From Trematomus loennbergii (lineage: Eukaryota; Chordata; Actinopteri; Perciformes; Nototheniidae), in the NCBI GenBank assembly GCA_012861695.1, contig JAAOOA010000026.1, positions 23,554,080 to 23,618,079 on the forward strand: a stretch of 64,000 nucleotides of DNA. Reading direction: 5' to 3'. The notes under the pieces were generated by a model that saw only the letters and a list, made by a program, of their open reading frames with translations, was not told the DNA's origin and did not search any database. Both the position numbers and the translations under genes were made by a program. The first letter of the stretch is position 1; each line of letters opens with the position of its first letter. Below, one piece after another: positions 29,050 through 40,568 of this stretch.

Positions 29050-30097
29050 TGGACTTTCACTGTTACGCTGATGACACACAGATTTACCTCAGCACCAAAT
29101 CCCCCACAACCCCCCCTCACCCACATCGAATCCTGTCTGACTGCAATAAAATCCTGGATGGCACACAACTTCCTCAAACTCAACAGCAAAAAAACTGAAC
29201 TCCTACTCATCAGCTCCAAATCCACCCTCAGCAAAACCCCCAACCTGACACTCACCATCGATGGCACCCCTGTTTCCCCCTCCACCCAGGCACGCAACCT
29301 TGGCGTTATATTTGACCCCACCCTCTCCCTCGAGCCCCACATCCGCCAAGTTGTAAAAACCTCATTTTTCCACCTCCGCAATATTGCCAAACTCCGTCCC
29401 TCTCTCACCCGCCCCGCAGCTGAGCGACTCATTCACGCCTTCATCTCCTCCCGCCTTGACTATTGCAACGCACTCCTCTACGGTATCAGCACTACATCCC
29501 TCAATAGACTTCAGTGTGTCCATAATGCAGCCGCCAGACTCCTCACCCACACCAAATCATGGCATCATATCACCCCGGTCCTCAAAGAACTTCACTGGCT
29601 CCCCGTTTCACACCGCATCCAATACAAACTCTTGGTCCTCACCTACAAAGCCCTCCACTACCTGCCCCCCCCCTACTCACTGACCTCCTCATCCTCTACC
29701 AACCACCCCGGTCCCTCAGATCCACCTCAGCCGGTTTGCTTTCCATCCCCAAGGCCAAACTCCGGAGCTTTGGGGACAGAGCCTTCTCTGTGGCAGCCCC
29801 GAAGCTCTGGAACTCCCTCCCCCAAGACCTCCGTGAGTCTGAGTCCCTCACCCTGTTCCAGTCCCGCCTCAAAACCCATCTCTTCAAGTCTGTATATCCA
29901 TAAGCCCCCCCCCCCCCTCTCAACCAACTTCCTCCTGACTGCTTTTCTGTTTTTTTTTTCTTTTTTTTCTGTTTGTTTTTTGTTGTTGTTGTTGTTTTAT
30001 TGCCTGTCCTTGTTTGTCTACCCTTCCCCAAATGTAAAGCGTCTTTGGGTTTAGAAAAGCGCTATAAAAATAAAATGTATTATTATTATTATTATTC
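29050..30097 (+). mobile_element. 5'-truncated L2/CR1-like LINE with RT fragment (copy A only)
   Basis: Begins within the RT catalytic box (FHCYADDTQIYL, about 29053), continues through FLKLNSKKTELLLIS, SRLDYCNALLYG, LQCVHNAAARLLT and HITPVLKELHWLPV, to APKLWNSLPQDLR and SRLKTHLF (about 29890), and ends 'gcgctataaaaataaaatg' with an (ATT)n tail. A frameshift lies in a C-run near 29105 and another near 29670. Copy B is uninterrupted here ('ttcttttattcatac'), so the insertion is A-specific. Confidence 0.85.
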
Positions 30098-30372
30098 ATA
30101 CTTCATTTGTAGGTACTAAAGTAAGAACTGCAGAGATAAATGTTGACTGATTCTTAAAGGAACTGTAATAGATGTTAGTTGTAAAATAAATCTATGTTTT
30201 TAATATTTAGTAAACGATAACGTCTGAATAAAGTTCATCTGAAGTAATATTAGTTTTACAGGATAAAGTTGACTTTCTGAAGAAGACATGTTTTTTTCCC
30301 ATTCATTTCAATGTTGAGTAACACATCTGATTATAAACTGATTTGTATCCTCATCATGTTTTCTTTATTCAG

Positions 30373-30537
30373 ACTGAGCTTGCAGTTGTCAGAGATCAGC
30401 TGTTCTGCTCTGATCTCAGCTCTGAAGTCCAACATCCATCTGAGAGATCTGGACCTGAGTCAACGCTCTGAAGGATTCAGGAGTGAGCTGCTGAGAGATC
30501 TTCTGGAGAGTCCAGACTGCAGACTGGAGACTCTCAG
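30373..30537 (+). CDS. NLR copy A, LRR exon 3 (small deletions)
   Basis: 165 bp with normal borders. Relative to the standard unit it has lost 2 bases in 'agtaacaacgctc' and 1 in 'gtgaagctg'. The net loss is 9 bp from the 174-bp unit, and the frame is shifted between the two sites ([13 protein letters not shown] instead of [14 protein letters not shown]). Still open. Confidence 0.65.
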
Positions 30538-30928
30538 GTCAGTTCACTGACTCTCTGTTACTGCTGGAGATCTCATGTTTCATTAGTTATTCAACCTGAT
30601 TCTTCTACATAATTAACTTACATCCATAAGTTGTAAATGTTCTTTTATTCATACTTTCATTTGTAGGTACTAAAGTAAGAACTGCAGAGATAAATGTTGA
30701 CTGATTCTTAAAGGAACTGTAATAGATGTTAGTTGTAAAAGTAAATCTATGTTTTTAATATTTAGTAAACGATAACGTCTGAATAAAGTTCATCTGAAGT
30801 AATATTAGTTTTACAGGATAAAGTTGACTTTCTGAAGAAGACATGTTTTTGTTCCCATTCATTTCAATGTTGAGTAACACATCTGATTATAAACTGATTT
30901 GTATCCTCATCATGTTTTCTTTATTCAG

Positions 30929-31093
30929 ACTGAGCTGCAGTTTGTCAGAGATCAGCTGTTCTGCTCTGGCCTCAGCTCTGAAGTCCAACATCCATCTGAG
31001 AGATCTGGACCTGAGTACAACGATCTGAAGGATTCAGATGAAGCTGCTGAGAGATCTTCTGGAGAGTCCAGACTGCAGACTGGAGACTCTCAG
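30929..31093 (+). CDS. NLR copy A, LRR exon 4 (stop after deletion)
   Basis: 165 bp, borders normal. One base is lost in 'gagtacaacgatctg', which brings TGA into frame; two more are lost in 'gattcagatgaag', which would restore it. Copy B's equivalent (59959-60126) is open. Confidence 0.65.
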
Positions 31094-31341
31094 GTCAGTA
31101 AGGGGTCTCTGCTGGTTCAGCAGTATTGTATGAACCACAGGGAGGTGTTTCTCTCACTGGGGAAACAGATCAGTGATGTTACCCACTGACTGCAGGCTCT
31201 TTCATTCTTCCATCAACTATAGAAGGCCAGCTGAACATGCAAAGCCACACTTTAGTAATCAACTCTCTAACAGACATATGGGGTTTTACAGAAGAGTGGG
31301 AAAGGTAGTCTGTTCTTATGGGATGTTTTTAGTTTCTAGCC

Positions 31342-31874
31342 CAGGGGTGTCCAAACTGCGGCCCGGGGGCCAAATGCGGCCCTCAGCAAATTCTGAAAGT
31401 ATAATGAAATATGGCCCACAAAGAAACTTCTGCTTGTCTTATATTGTACTTCTTAAATATATATGTACACATATATTACACAGTAGTATTCATGTGTTAA
31501 TAATCCCACCTTTAAAATAAATTCAGTCAATTAAAGCTGAAAACATTTCTAACAAATCTAACTTGATAAGAAAAAAGCCCAATAACTTATTTTATAACAA
31601 GCGTGAAATAAACCCTTCATATTTCCTGTAATTATAATCAATCTGAAGCTCCTGTTTAAAGGAATGAGCTGCTGACAGAATAAGTAAACCCTCTGGAGAG
31701 CTGAGCTGTTTTGTTTCTTAAAGCATCTCAAGTAACAAGCATCCTTTACCTTCATTTGATTGAGTTTCCTGACTTATAACTGAACTTATGAGGCAACATA
31801 CCTCTAGAGAGCGGCCCAGACCTTTATATATTTTTCTGTATGTGGCCCTCGGTGAAAAAGTTTGGACCCCCCTG
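31342..31874. mobile_element. hAT-type MITE 'caggggtgtccaaactgcgg' (copy A)
   Basis: Starts caggggtgtccaaactgcgg, ends gtttggacccccctg. Flanked by TTCTAGCC (31334-31341) and TTCTAGAC (31875-31882), an 8-bp duplication with one mismatch. The same insertion is in copy B (60375-60914). Noncoding. Confidence 0.8.
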
Positions 31875-32056
31875 TTCTAGACCAATGACTGGTTACTTCC
31901 TGTCATGCAGCTGAGAGCTGTGGCAGGCAGTCGTAGTGTTTGCAGAGAAGATATGATGGGATGTAAAGCATGAGATCAGGACTCTGAAGCTGACTCAAAG
32001 AACTAACACTTATTTTAAACTGGATCTAAACTGTTGGATTGTGTTCATCTCTACAG

Positions 32057-32273
32057 GATCAGATATGAGGACGTCAGAGCCACGATCCAGAAGACCTGTG
32101 AGTACTGAAACCATATCCTCCATTCATCAAGATATAAACTCTTTAATGGAGCGTGACCTCAGAGGAAAACAACACTCTTCTTTCTCTCTTCATCATTCTG
32201 GCTGTTTCTCTTTGTTTTATCATCATCATCATTCTCTCTCTCTCTCCTTCTCCTCTCAGGTGACAGGAAGTGA
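32057..32273 (+). CDS. NLR copy A, candidate last two exons
   Basis: A 41-bp exon (32057-32097) follows 'ctctacag' and ends before 'gtgagt'. In phase with the LRR exons it reads RIRYEDVRATIQKT. The next exon begins at 32260 and reaches TGA at 32271-32273 (CDRK then stop). Borders and phase are conserved in copy B (63468-63508 and 63672-63685), where the peptide is RIGRETFTATIQKT. I do not recognise this C-terminus; the call rests on splice sites and conservation. Confidence 0.45.
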
Positions 32274-32559
32274 AGACACACAGAAAGGTGAGAGGTCGTA
32301 CCGTGTGAAGTTTATTTATTGAGGTTTCAACACGTTTTTCTGGTGTTCCAGACAAATCTGTAAGCTCAGGTTTTATTTGTTCTCAGTTTATTCATCACGG
32401 GGCGAGTTTGAGACGTAAGAGGAGCGTGGAGGCATTTTGGAAAATAAAGAAGAAGGCTGCAGCTGATGAGAGACTTCCTGTTAGCTCTCCTCAATATGAA
32501 ATGAACAAAAACAATCAATTGTACTTAAAGCTTTTCTTAAGAAGAAAGATGTGTTGCAC

Positions 32560-32957
32560 ATACACCTGCTGCTACCTACCACCACCTCCCACCCATCCCG
32601 GCACCAAAGAGGAGACTCCATCGACCCCAGATACCCCAACTCACTCTTCTTCAGGTTAGCTTGGAGCCCCGCCTTTACCTGCCCCAACATCTCACTTTGA
32701 ACGATGTAGTCATCCGGATATCTGCATACTGAGAGTGGGACGCAGGACCCGGTCAATGAGCTGCTGGAAGGGGGTCCACTGGACTGGAGGGGCGCTTGGA
32801 TCTGGTGATGCCTTGCTCTTTCTGAAAGGGGAGGACACCTATCTGCCATAGTTTCTCCACCCGACGACTGAGTTCGGCATCGGGGGTTCCAGTTGGGGTG
32901 AAGAGAATCTGGGGGGCATCCGATGGCTCCTGAATAGGGGGGGCCCTTGGAGTGTCC
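32560..32957 (-). mobile_element. Probable retroelement pol remnant
   Basis: The minus strand holds open pieces such as RRVEKLWQIGVLPFQKEQ and YPDDYIVQSEMLGQ, which recall gag-pol-derived sequence of fish retroelements, but with many frame breaks. Present only between the two blocks. The family is not identified. Confidence 0.35.
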
Positions 32958-33632
32958 AACCTATTGAGAATAATAATAATGCATTTTATTTGTAAAGCAG
33001 CTTTCATTGCTAAAAGTCATCTCAAAGTGCTACAAGGGCATCATATTCTTCTTCTTCTTCTTCTTCTTCTTCTTCTTCTTTTTTTTTTTTAAAGAAACAC
33101 AAGTTTAATAAAAGGCTTTAAAAAAAGAAAGGTTTTTAGGCCCTTCTTAAAGGGTCAGTGGTCTGTGGAGTCCTCAGTTTGTCTGGGAGGGAATTTCACA
33201 GGTGAACAGAAAGCCCCCCATGGTGCGGAGTTTGGTCCTGGGGGGGGGGAAGCAGATGGTTGGTTGTAGAATGGAGGCTGCGTGTGGAGGTTTGTGAGGA
33301 GAGTAGTTCCTTGAGGTATGAAGGAGCGTTCCCGTGGATGCACTGATGGGTGAGGAGTGAGATCTTGTATTTGAACCTAGCTGGAGGGCTATTGGTGCCC
33401 CCTGTGGACCAAAGAGACTCTTTAGGTTGGGGTAATGAGGTGAAAGTTATCTGCACCTATTAGTAGGAGAGGCTGCACTTTGGGAAATGAGGGAAGGGAA
33501 GGCCTTGTAGGGGATAGTGTTTCTTGAGTTCATCCACAGGATAACTCTAGTCCACAAGTGAAAGTCTGTCAGAGGTGAATGTGTCTTTGAGGAGGAATGT
33601 TTTCTTGGGATTGAAAGAGGGTGATATCTCAA
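32958..33632 (-). mobile_element. L2-like LINE, 5'-truncated, reverse orientation
   Basis: On the minus strand: FKYKISLLTHQCIHGNAPSY, RSLHSTTNHLLPPP and a broken 'LKTFLF'-type end, then a tail with 'tttacaaataaaatgcatta' and ATT units at about 32975. A (TTC)n tract at 33050-33080 interrupts it. Confidence 0.6.
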
Positions 33633-33639
33633 AGGTCAC

Positions 33640-34425
33640 TGAGGCTCCATTTCAGAATAATATATATATGTTTTATAATGATTGATCATGAAAGTGTTCT
33701 CAAAGCTGGTAAAGGTGCAGCTAGTTTGAATGACTTTGTATACTGCAGGGTAGCTTGTGAATTTACTCCAGGTGGAACTAAAGCAGGGGTATCAAACTCA
33801 ATTTCATCGCGGGCCACATCAGCATTATGGTTGCACTCAAAGGGCCGGTTGTAACTTTAAGTTGTAATATTTAATATATAAAAATAATGTATTATATTAC
33901 ATTATTGCCTCTGCATTGGATTATTATGGGATAGGGTAATAACTTCATAATTAACTACGTCTGAAAGCAGAAGTCTAAGGCAAATCATTGCAAGTCTCTT
34001 CAGTGAGAATGTCACAAAATGATTTAAAAAAAAAGTCAAAATCCCCAAAAAAAGTGAAATTTGAAAAAAAAGTAACATTTGGCAGAAAAAGTAAATTCTG
34101 ATAAAAAGGCATATTTAAGATGCATTGTGAAAAATGTAGTTTATTGGGAACGTGCTTCTGTAAATCAGCATGTAACCGTATAATAAACATATTATATTCT
34201 TTGCAAGCTCTTGTGGGGCCGCATGACATGAAGTCGCGGGACGGATTTGGCCCCCGGGCCTTGATTTTGACACCCCTGAACTAAAGTCTGATTTAACACT
34301 TGATTATATTTCACATCATTCATCCACATCTGTAAAGTAACTAAAGGTATTAAATACATGTAGTGGAGTCAAAGTACGCCATGTACCTCTGAACTGTAGT
34401 GGAGTAGAAGTAGTACACAGTTGCA
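33640..34425. mobile_element. 'gtacttaaatcc' family MITE fragment, split by a hAT MITE
   Basis: Matches the middle of the 9766-10212 element (ttgatcatgaaagtgttctc; gactttgtatactgcaggg) and continues after the insertion at 33784-34278 ('tacatgtagtggagtcaaag'). Confidence 0.6.
33784..34278. mobile_element. hAT-type MITE 'caggggtatcaaactcaatt'
   Basis: Starts caggggtatcaaactcaatt, ends 'gattttgacacccctg'. Exact 8-bp duplication AACTAAAG (33776-33783 and 34279-34286). 495 bp, noncoding. Confidence 0.88.
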
Positions 34426-34434
34426 TAAAAAAAA

Positions 34435-34557
34435 CAACTAAGCTTCATCTCCAAGCCCAATGGCCTTGGAAGAGCTGCTAAGGAAAAGGAAAGACATCTG
34501 GAGACTTTGGAGAGACAGCTAACGGACAAACTCAAGGAACTGAAAGACACTCCCTAA
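34435..34557 (+). CDS. Candidate terminal coding stretch, function unknown
   Basis: An open stretch of about 40 codons ends with TAA (34555-34557). It includes KPNGLGRAAKEKERHLETLE and QLTDKLKELKDTP, a charged, heptad-like helix of the coiled-coil kind. A poly(A) signal (AATAAA, 34812-34817) follows at 255 bases. The left border is unclear, with an AG at 34441-34442 but no good pyrimidine tract. It could be the last exon of a gene or of a transposon. It lies in the segment not shared by the two blocks. Confidence 0.3.
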   Translation, partial: QLSFISKPNGLGRAAKEKERHLETLERQLTDKLKELKDTP

Positions 34558-35243
34558 CAGGCCGTATGCTGTTTAGCCTTCTCTTGAATGATTCAGTGCA
34601 GTGTTCTGTGCAGGTTTTTGTTTGCTTTTTCAACTCAAGGAGCTCAAAGACTGATTGAAAGTTGATTTGATTTGCATAATTTCTGATTGCTGATTCAATG
34701 TGAAGGAAAATTCACCTTTGAGTTGATACAGTATATGTGTGCATATGCCCCCTTTGGCCTAACCTGGGAGAGCCTTATGTTTACTGCCAACCTAAGGACC
34801 TGAAACATGTTAATAAAGAATGTATTGAAAAGTTATTTGGCTGATTGTTGTATATTGGCTCAGCCAGGTTATATGGGATGCCCAGTCTACTTACAGATGG
34901 GTCACTCATTTTGAAATATTACACTTTGTTTTCTTTTTCTTTAATTGATCATCCTCATGTAGAATGCTATCACGAAACACACATTTGGTTGTTTATAGCA
35001 TAAAGAACATCTGATTTAATGTGAGGTAGGGAAATAATCATTTGAGTATAAGTATGTGTATATAAATATGTAATTTACAACAGCTGTAAGATGCTTGAAA
35101 AGCTTGAAAAGCACCATGAAAAAGTGCTTGAATTTGACTTTGGAAAGGTGTAAGATTATATTATCATAATTAACTGATAGGCCTTCACATCTATCACTGT
35201 GCATATCACATTAAAACATGTAGCCTACACAACACATTTGTGC
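34558..35243. other. Spacer up to the left edge of block B
   Basis: AT-rich. At 35086-35150 it holds the 'gtgcttgaatttgactttgg' end of the repeat whose other end is at 10805 and 46533. No exon seen apart from the stretch ending at 34557. Similarity to block A begins at about 35244. Confidence 0.45.
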
Positions 35244-36631
35244 ACATGACAATAAATCCTTTGAAATCATAAATCTTGATATGTCTCTCTCAGGCGACCT
35301 GGTGTACCAGGCGGCGTCTCCTGATGAGGGCGCCCTGGTGACGGCAGCCAGGAACTTCGGCTTCGTGTTTCTGTCCCGTACGCAGGACACCATCACCATC
35401 AGGGAGATGGATCAGGAGACCACCTACGAGATGTTGGCGCTGCTCGACTTCAACTCCGACCGCAAGCGCATGTCTATCATCTGTAAGTGCACACACACAT
35501 GCTACCTCACAAACAAACACATGTTATTCTAGGTTATGTTACAGTACAGTAGCTATTATAGCAGACATAACTAGAAGTGCACTCCAAAGTCCAAATCTCC
35601 CAATGTTAATGAAAGTAAACATTGAGCATATACATTTTTTATTTTCACCCAAGTGGCCGATGCTAAACATTACCACCAAGTTACATAAAAGCTAGGGCCA
35701 GTTTTCTTTTTTTCTATAACCCCAAAAAAAAACATAACATCCGGTGGAGTATAAGTAGTGACATGCCAGCTGCTGAAAACCTGCTGGGTACCATTTTGAC
35801 CAAATTGTAATATGTACGACAAGTTAGGGAGATGAATGTCATAACACATTTCCGAGTTTTATGACTAATTCCTGCACCACTTCCTAGCCAAAGCTAAAGA
35901 CTCAAACATTGACTCTGTCCACCTCTGATCCTCTGCCTCTCTGTCTCCTCTCTCTCTCAGTGAAGTTTCCTGATGGTCGTATCCGCCTCTACTGCAAAGG
36001 AGCTGACACCGTCATCTACGAGCGACTTTCCCCTCAGTCCAAACACAAAGAAACGACCCAGTCTGATCTGGATGTGAGTTTGCTTTCTTCTCATTCGCAC
36101 TGTTACATTCCTCCATGAAGCATGTGTGCAGCTGTTTCTGTGGAAGAATCCCTGATTTCTGATTGTGTCGTTTGTGCTTCAGATCTTTGCCAACGCCACC
36201 CTGCGGACGCTGTGCTTGTCTTACAAAGACATCAGCACGGCAGATTACGAAGCCTGGTCCAGGAGACACAAAGAGGCGCAGGTCTCCATGTCGGACAGAG
36301 ACGCCGCCCTGGACATCGTGTACGAGCAGATCGAGAGCAACCTGATGGTGAGCGGAAAACAACAATAAAACTAGTTGCGATAATTTTTGACTTGTATTGC
36401 AATGTGATTCACCTAATTGGAAAATTGAAAAAAAAAAATCTTCATAATTCTCATTATCATTGAAGAATATATTTTTTATTTAACCTTTTTTTTCAGGATT
36501 TGTCCCAAACAATTATCTTTTTATTTTAATTTGTAAGACATACAAATCTATTGTATATACCTACTGTTTATTAAGCCTACAATGAAAAAATCCAAGTGAA
36601 AGATAGCTTGAAGCGTTCCTCTTTTTACTGA

Positions 36632-36865
<234 letters not shown>

Positions 36866-39270
36866 TAATGCAGATCAGAACGTCCTTCAGATGAATCAGC
36901 TACAACTGAAGTGCCATGAGTTCTCCTCTTAGTGTAATGTGTTTTATATTTCTCCATAGAAACGGCAGAGAATATTGGATATGCTTGTTCCCTTCTGACA
37001 GACAACATGCAGATCCACTACGGAGAAGACGTCAAGTGAGTAGAAATGTCAATGCTGCAAAAATTATATAATTTATAGTCAACTAGTGTTTATGTAAGAC
37101 ATAAAGATGTCTAAAATAATTTTAAAAGAATAATTGCTGGCAAAATGACCACTGTATAGCATCTTATTTGAAATCGGTAAAATCAACCCGCCTCTCTCTC
37201 CCTAATTTCTTTACTGAATCCCTTCTCAGCTTAAAATGTATGATCTCAGTCTGCCTTGTTGACTTGTGTAACAGTTTGTCTGTTGTTTCCGTGTCTGCAG
37301 TGAGAAGCTGAGTATCCGTCAGGACAACAGGAGGAACGAGCTTCCAACTTCCCGTCGAGGGAAAAAGAAACCAGCCGAACCGTTCTTCACCCAGCCGGGG
37401 AAAAACGCTCTCGTCATCACCGGAGGATGGCTGGTGAGTTCAAATCAAGTTAACACTAATTTAAAAGCTATTAATTTTAATAGAATTTAACAAGTGTATA
37501 TGTGAAATGTTATCCTACATCATAATATCCCACCACTCCACATGATGGACAGTTCTGATTTGATTCAGTTTTGTTTTTTTTCCAAAATCTTTTTATTGTT
37601 TTTTTTGCAGACATGGCAATTTCCCTACCCCATTACGTCATGGTCACAGAAAAAATAAATAATACATACAATAAAATAAATAACTCGCATCACAAAGTCA
37701 CAGGGAACAGGAATACAACAACATTCACATTTAGTAGAATAATAAATAACCAACAATTAATTCTGTTTTTATTTCTCAGAACGAAATTCTGTACGAAAAG
37801 AAGAAGAAACGCCGTCGCCTGCGTCTGCGGCGTCTGGGAAGGAAAGCGCCTCCCACCAGCCCTACTGACGGAGAGCCAATGGACGACTTGGAAAAGGAAA
37901 TGAGACAGGTACAGTATAACTCAATAGATGAATGGATTAAAGTATAGATACATGTTAAGTATAATGACACAAGAGACATACATCCTCTCATTTTATGGGA
38001 AGGAGCAAAGGCTGAAATAATATCCTATGCCTCGTATAGGAAAAACGAAATGAAAAAGCAAGGAAATCAGTCGATATGAATGTAATGGAGGAAACGACTA
38101 TGAGAATTAGAAACCAAATGCATATCTTTGAGGAAAGGTGGGTCAAGTATAGAACAATATAATTAATATTATAGTATTAACAGTGTATCCATTCTTTTAT
38201 TTGTAATATTATTTTATTATTTATTTTCCTACTTGTCATCTGTTATGTAGGTAATCTAGATTACCCTAGATGTGTTTATTTTGTTATGTATGCTTTGTGA
38301 ATATTTTCTTAAAATGCAAATAAAAAATAGTATAGACAGGCCAGCGCACCTCGATGGTTGACATGATAACGAACACGGTGCGTGTCTCCGCAGATCGACT
38401 TTGTGGACATGGCCTGTGAGTGCGAGGCGGTCATCTGCTGCCGCGTCACTCCCAAGCAGAAGGGTAACGTGGTGAGTTTGGTGAAGAAGTACAAGAAAGC
38501 CGTGACGCTGTCCATCGGAGACGGAGCCAACGACGTCAACATGATCAAGAGTAAGGGCACCAATGAACTCTGCTCAGGTTTATTAAGAAAGGGATTGTGT
38601 GAAGTTGGGTTGTATGTTGCCTGCATGCCATCCATTTGGAGAAATGTACTGCAGTGCCAGATTAGAAGCTAAGCAATGTATCCCTGTTGACAAGCAATAG
38701 CATAACATATTTCAACCACTTTATCAAAGGTGAGGTGTACGCTATTTTTAGAATTAGTTCTTGCTCTTGTTGTCCTTTTCAAATGAGAACTGAAGCCGTT
38801 ATGTCACTTTTTTTCAAATCCCTCAGACACTTATTTAATCTAACAGAAGTTGCACAACTGTCCATATGCCCTTAGCTTAGCGGTGGTGACGTGAAGTCAT
38901 GCAACCTTGATGGAGTCTGTTTATAGTGCTTTTTACTCCTGGAGATTGCATTTACACATAAAGTGGTGTTAATATTTGGAGATTATCCTGCCGAACGAAA
39001 CCTGTAAGTATCATAAACATGTTTGCCACAGATCTTATATCCGCAATATTCCGAAATCTAGTGGATAAATCTCATGGCTTTTGTCACCCCCTTGTGATTG
39101 CTAACTTCCTGGAAGACTAACACAAAACAAACTAACTGATCGAGGCAATGGTAGACCTGCTGGTGTGATAGCTTTAAGAGGGTATAGATGACTGCTTCAG
39201 TGGTTTTCATTAAAGGGCTGACTGTAGGTAACACTGATTATGGTACCAGTTATTAGTTCAGTTATTCTGC

Positions 39271-39570
39271 TCCAAATATCTGGAACAAACTCCCAGAAAC
39301 CTGCAGGTCCGCTGCAACTCTGACTACTTTTAAATCCAGGCTGAAGACTTTTCTTTTTGCCGCTGCTTTTAATTGAACTATTCACATCTTACACTGCACT
39401 GTAACTTTTATTCATGTATTTTGTCTTTTAATGTTTATTTTATTATCTTTGCTTTTTAATGACTGTTTTTAAATGCCATTTTCATAATGTCTTTTATTTT
39501 TTTAAAGCACTCTGAATTGCCTTGTGTTGAAAGGTGCTATATAAATAAACTTGCCTTGCCTTACCAAACC
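39271..39570 (+). mobile_element. 5'-truncated LINE in an ATP8B1 intron, copy B
   Basis: Same insertion as 4955-5258: RT C-terminus (APNIWNKLPETCRS) plus 3' tail ending in 'ctatataaataaacttgcc'. Confidence 0.65.
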
Positions 39571-40030
39571 CATTTTAAACATCCAAACTATCCCAAACTC
39601 CAGTGCCTCTCCTCTAACCTCCCCCCCCCTGCTCCTCTGTCCCTCCAGCTGCAGACATCGGTGTGGGTATCAGCGGTCAGGAGGGGATGCAGGCCGTCAT
39701 GTCCAGCGACTACGCCTTCGCTCAGTTCCGTTATCTGGAGCGCCTCCTGCTGGTGCACGGGCGCTGGTCCTACATCCGAATGTGCAAGTTCCTGCGTTAC
39801 TTCTTCTTCAAGAACTTCGCCTTCACACTGGTTCACTTCTGGTACTCCTTCTTCAACGGATACTCTGCAATGGTCAGCAGCACAGAGTTATTTTCATTAT
39901 CAAGTGCATTTGACGCCGCAATTTAATAGCATATTTTAATTTTGAACCATTATCCTGGTGGGAATAAGTGGACTTACTTTGACACAATTCTAATTAACTT
40001 TGGTCAGCACATTTAATGGTAACCTGGAGT

Positions 40031-40568
40031 GAAGTGCACCAGCTGGGCGTAAAAAAGTAGGTCTTAACTCTAACGTCGCGCTCAGCTACATCCCACTTAG
40101 TGATTTGAATTTACACCAAGTGCACCAACCTTACTAGTCTCGGTCGTAGCTGCGCCTAGTCTTAAAATGCGTGTCCACGTGAATACACGCGAAACAGACG
40201 TCTACATAATTTAACACAAGAACTTCTCCATTCAAAGCAGCCCGTTAGCGTCAAATCTGAGCGCAATCAGCACCTGCAAGGTTGGGGAGACTCTTTCTCG
40301 ACTTAATGCCCTTTTTGTTGTTAAACCTGTAAACAAGACGCACTGCCATCGTTATTTTCCTTCTTGCCTGTTTTACGTTACTATGGATACTAGTCTGTCT
40401 TTCCGATTTACGCCTGCTCCTTACTAGGCGTACAAGTGACACCCGGGCGCAACGCATACAGGGCTTAAGTCTTAGTGGTGCACTAGTCATAACTTTAGTT
40501 TGGTCTTAACCTTTGGTTCTACGTCGGACGTAGAGTTACGACCAGTTTACGCCCAGCTGGTGCACTCC
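40031..40568. mobile_element. Palindromic MITE, long form (copy B)
   Basis: Same ends as 5716-5884, but 538 bp. The extra ~370 bp (about 40112-40490) has inverted 'agtgcacca' motifs and no transposase. The left end carries one substitution (gaagtgcacc). Confidence 0.75.

Noticed and set aside
29025..29550. Minus-strand frames (135 and 62 residues) across the LINE
   Set aside because: Shadows of the plus-strand reverse-transcriptase reading.
26883..32060. B30.2/SPRY exon after the LRRs
   Set aside because: Looked for because many fish NLRs have one; no LDPETAH-like or WEVEV-like motif was found in either block. It could still lie outside the window for copy B.
40251..40490. 79-residue minus-strand frame in the long MITE
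   Set aside because: Lies inside a MITE with inverted ends, no transposase motif, and is deleted in copy A.
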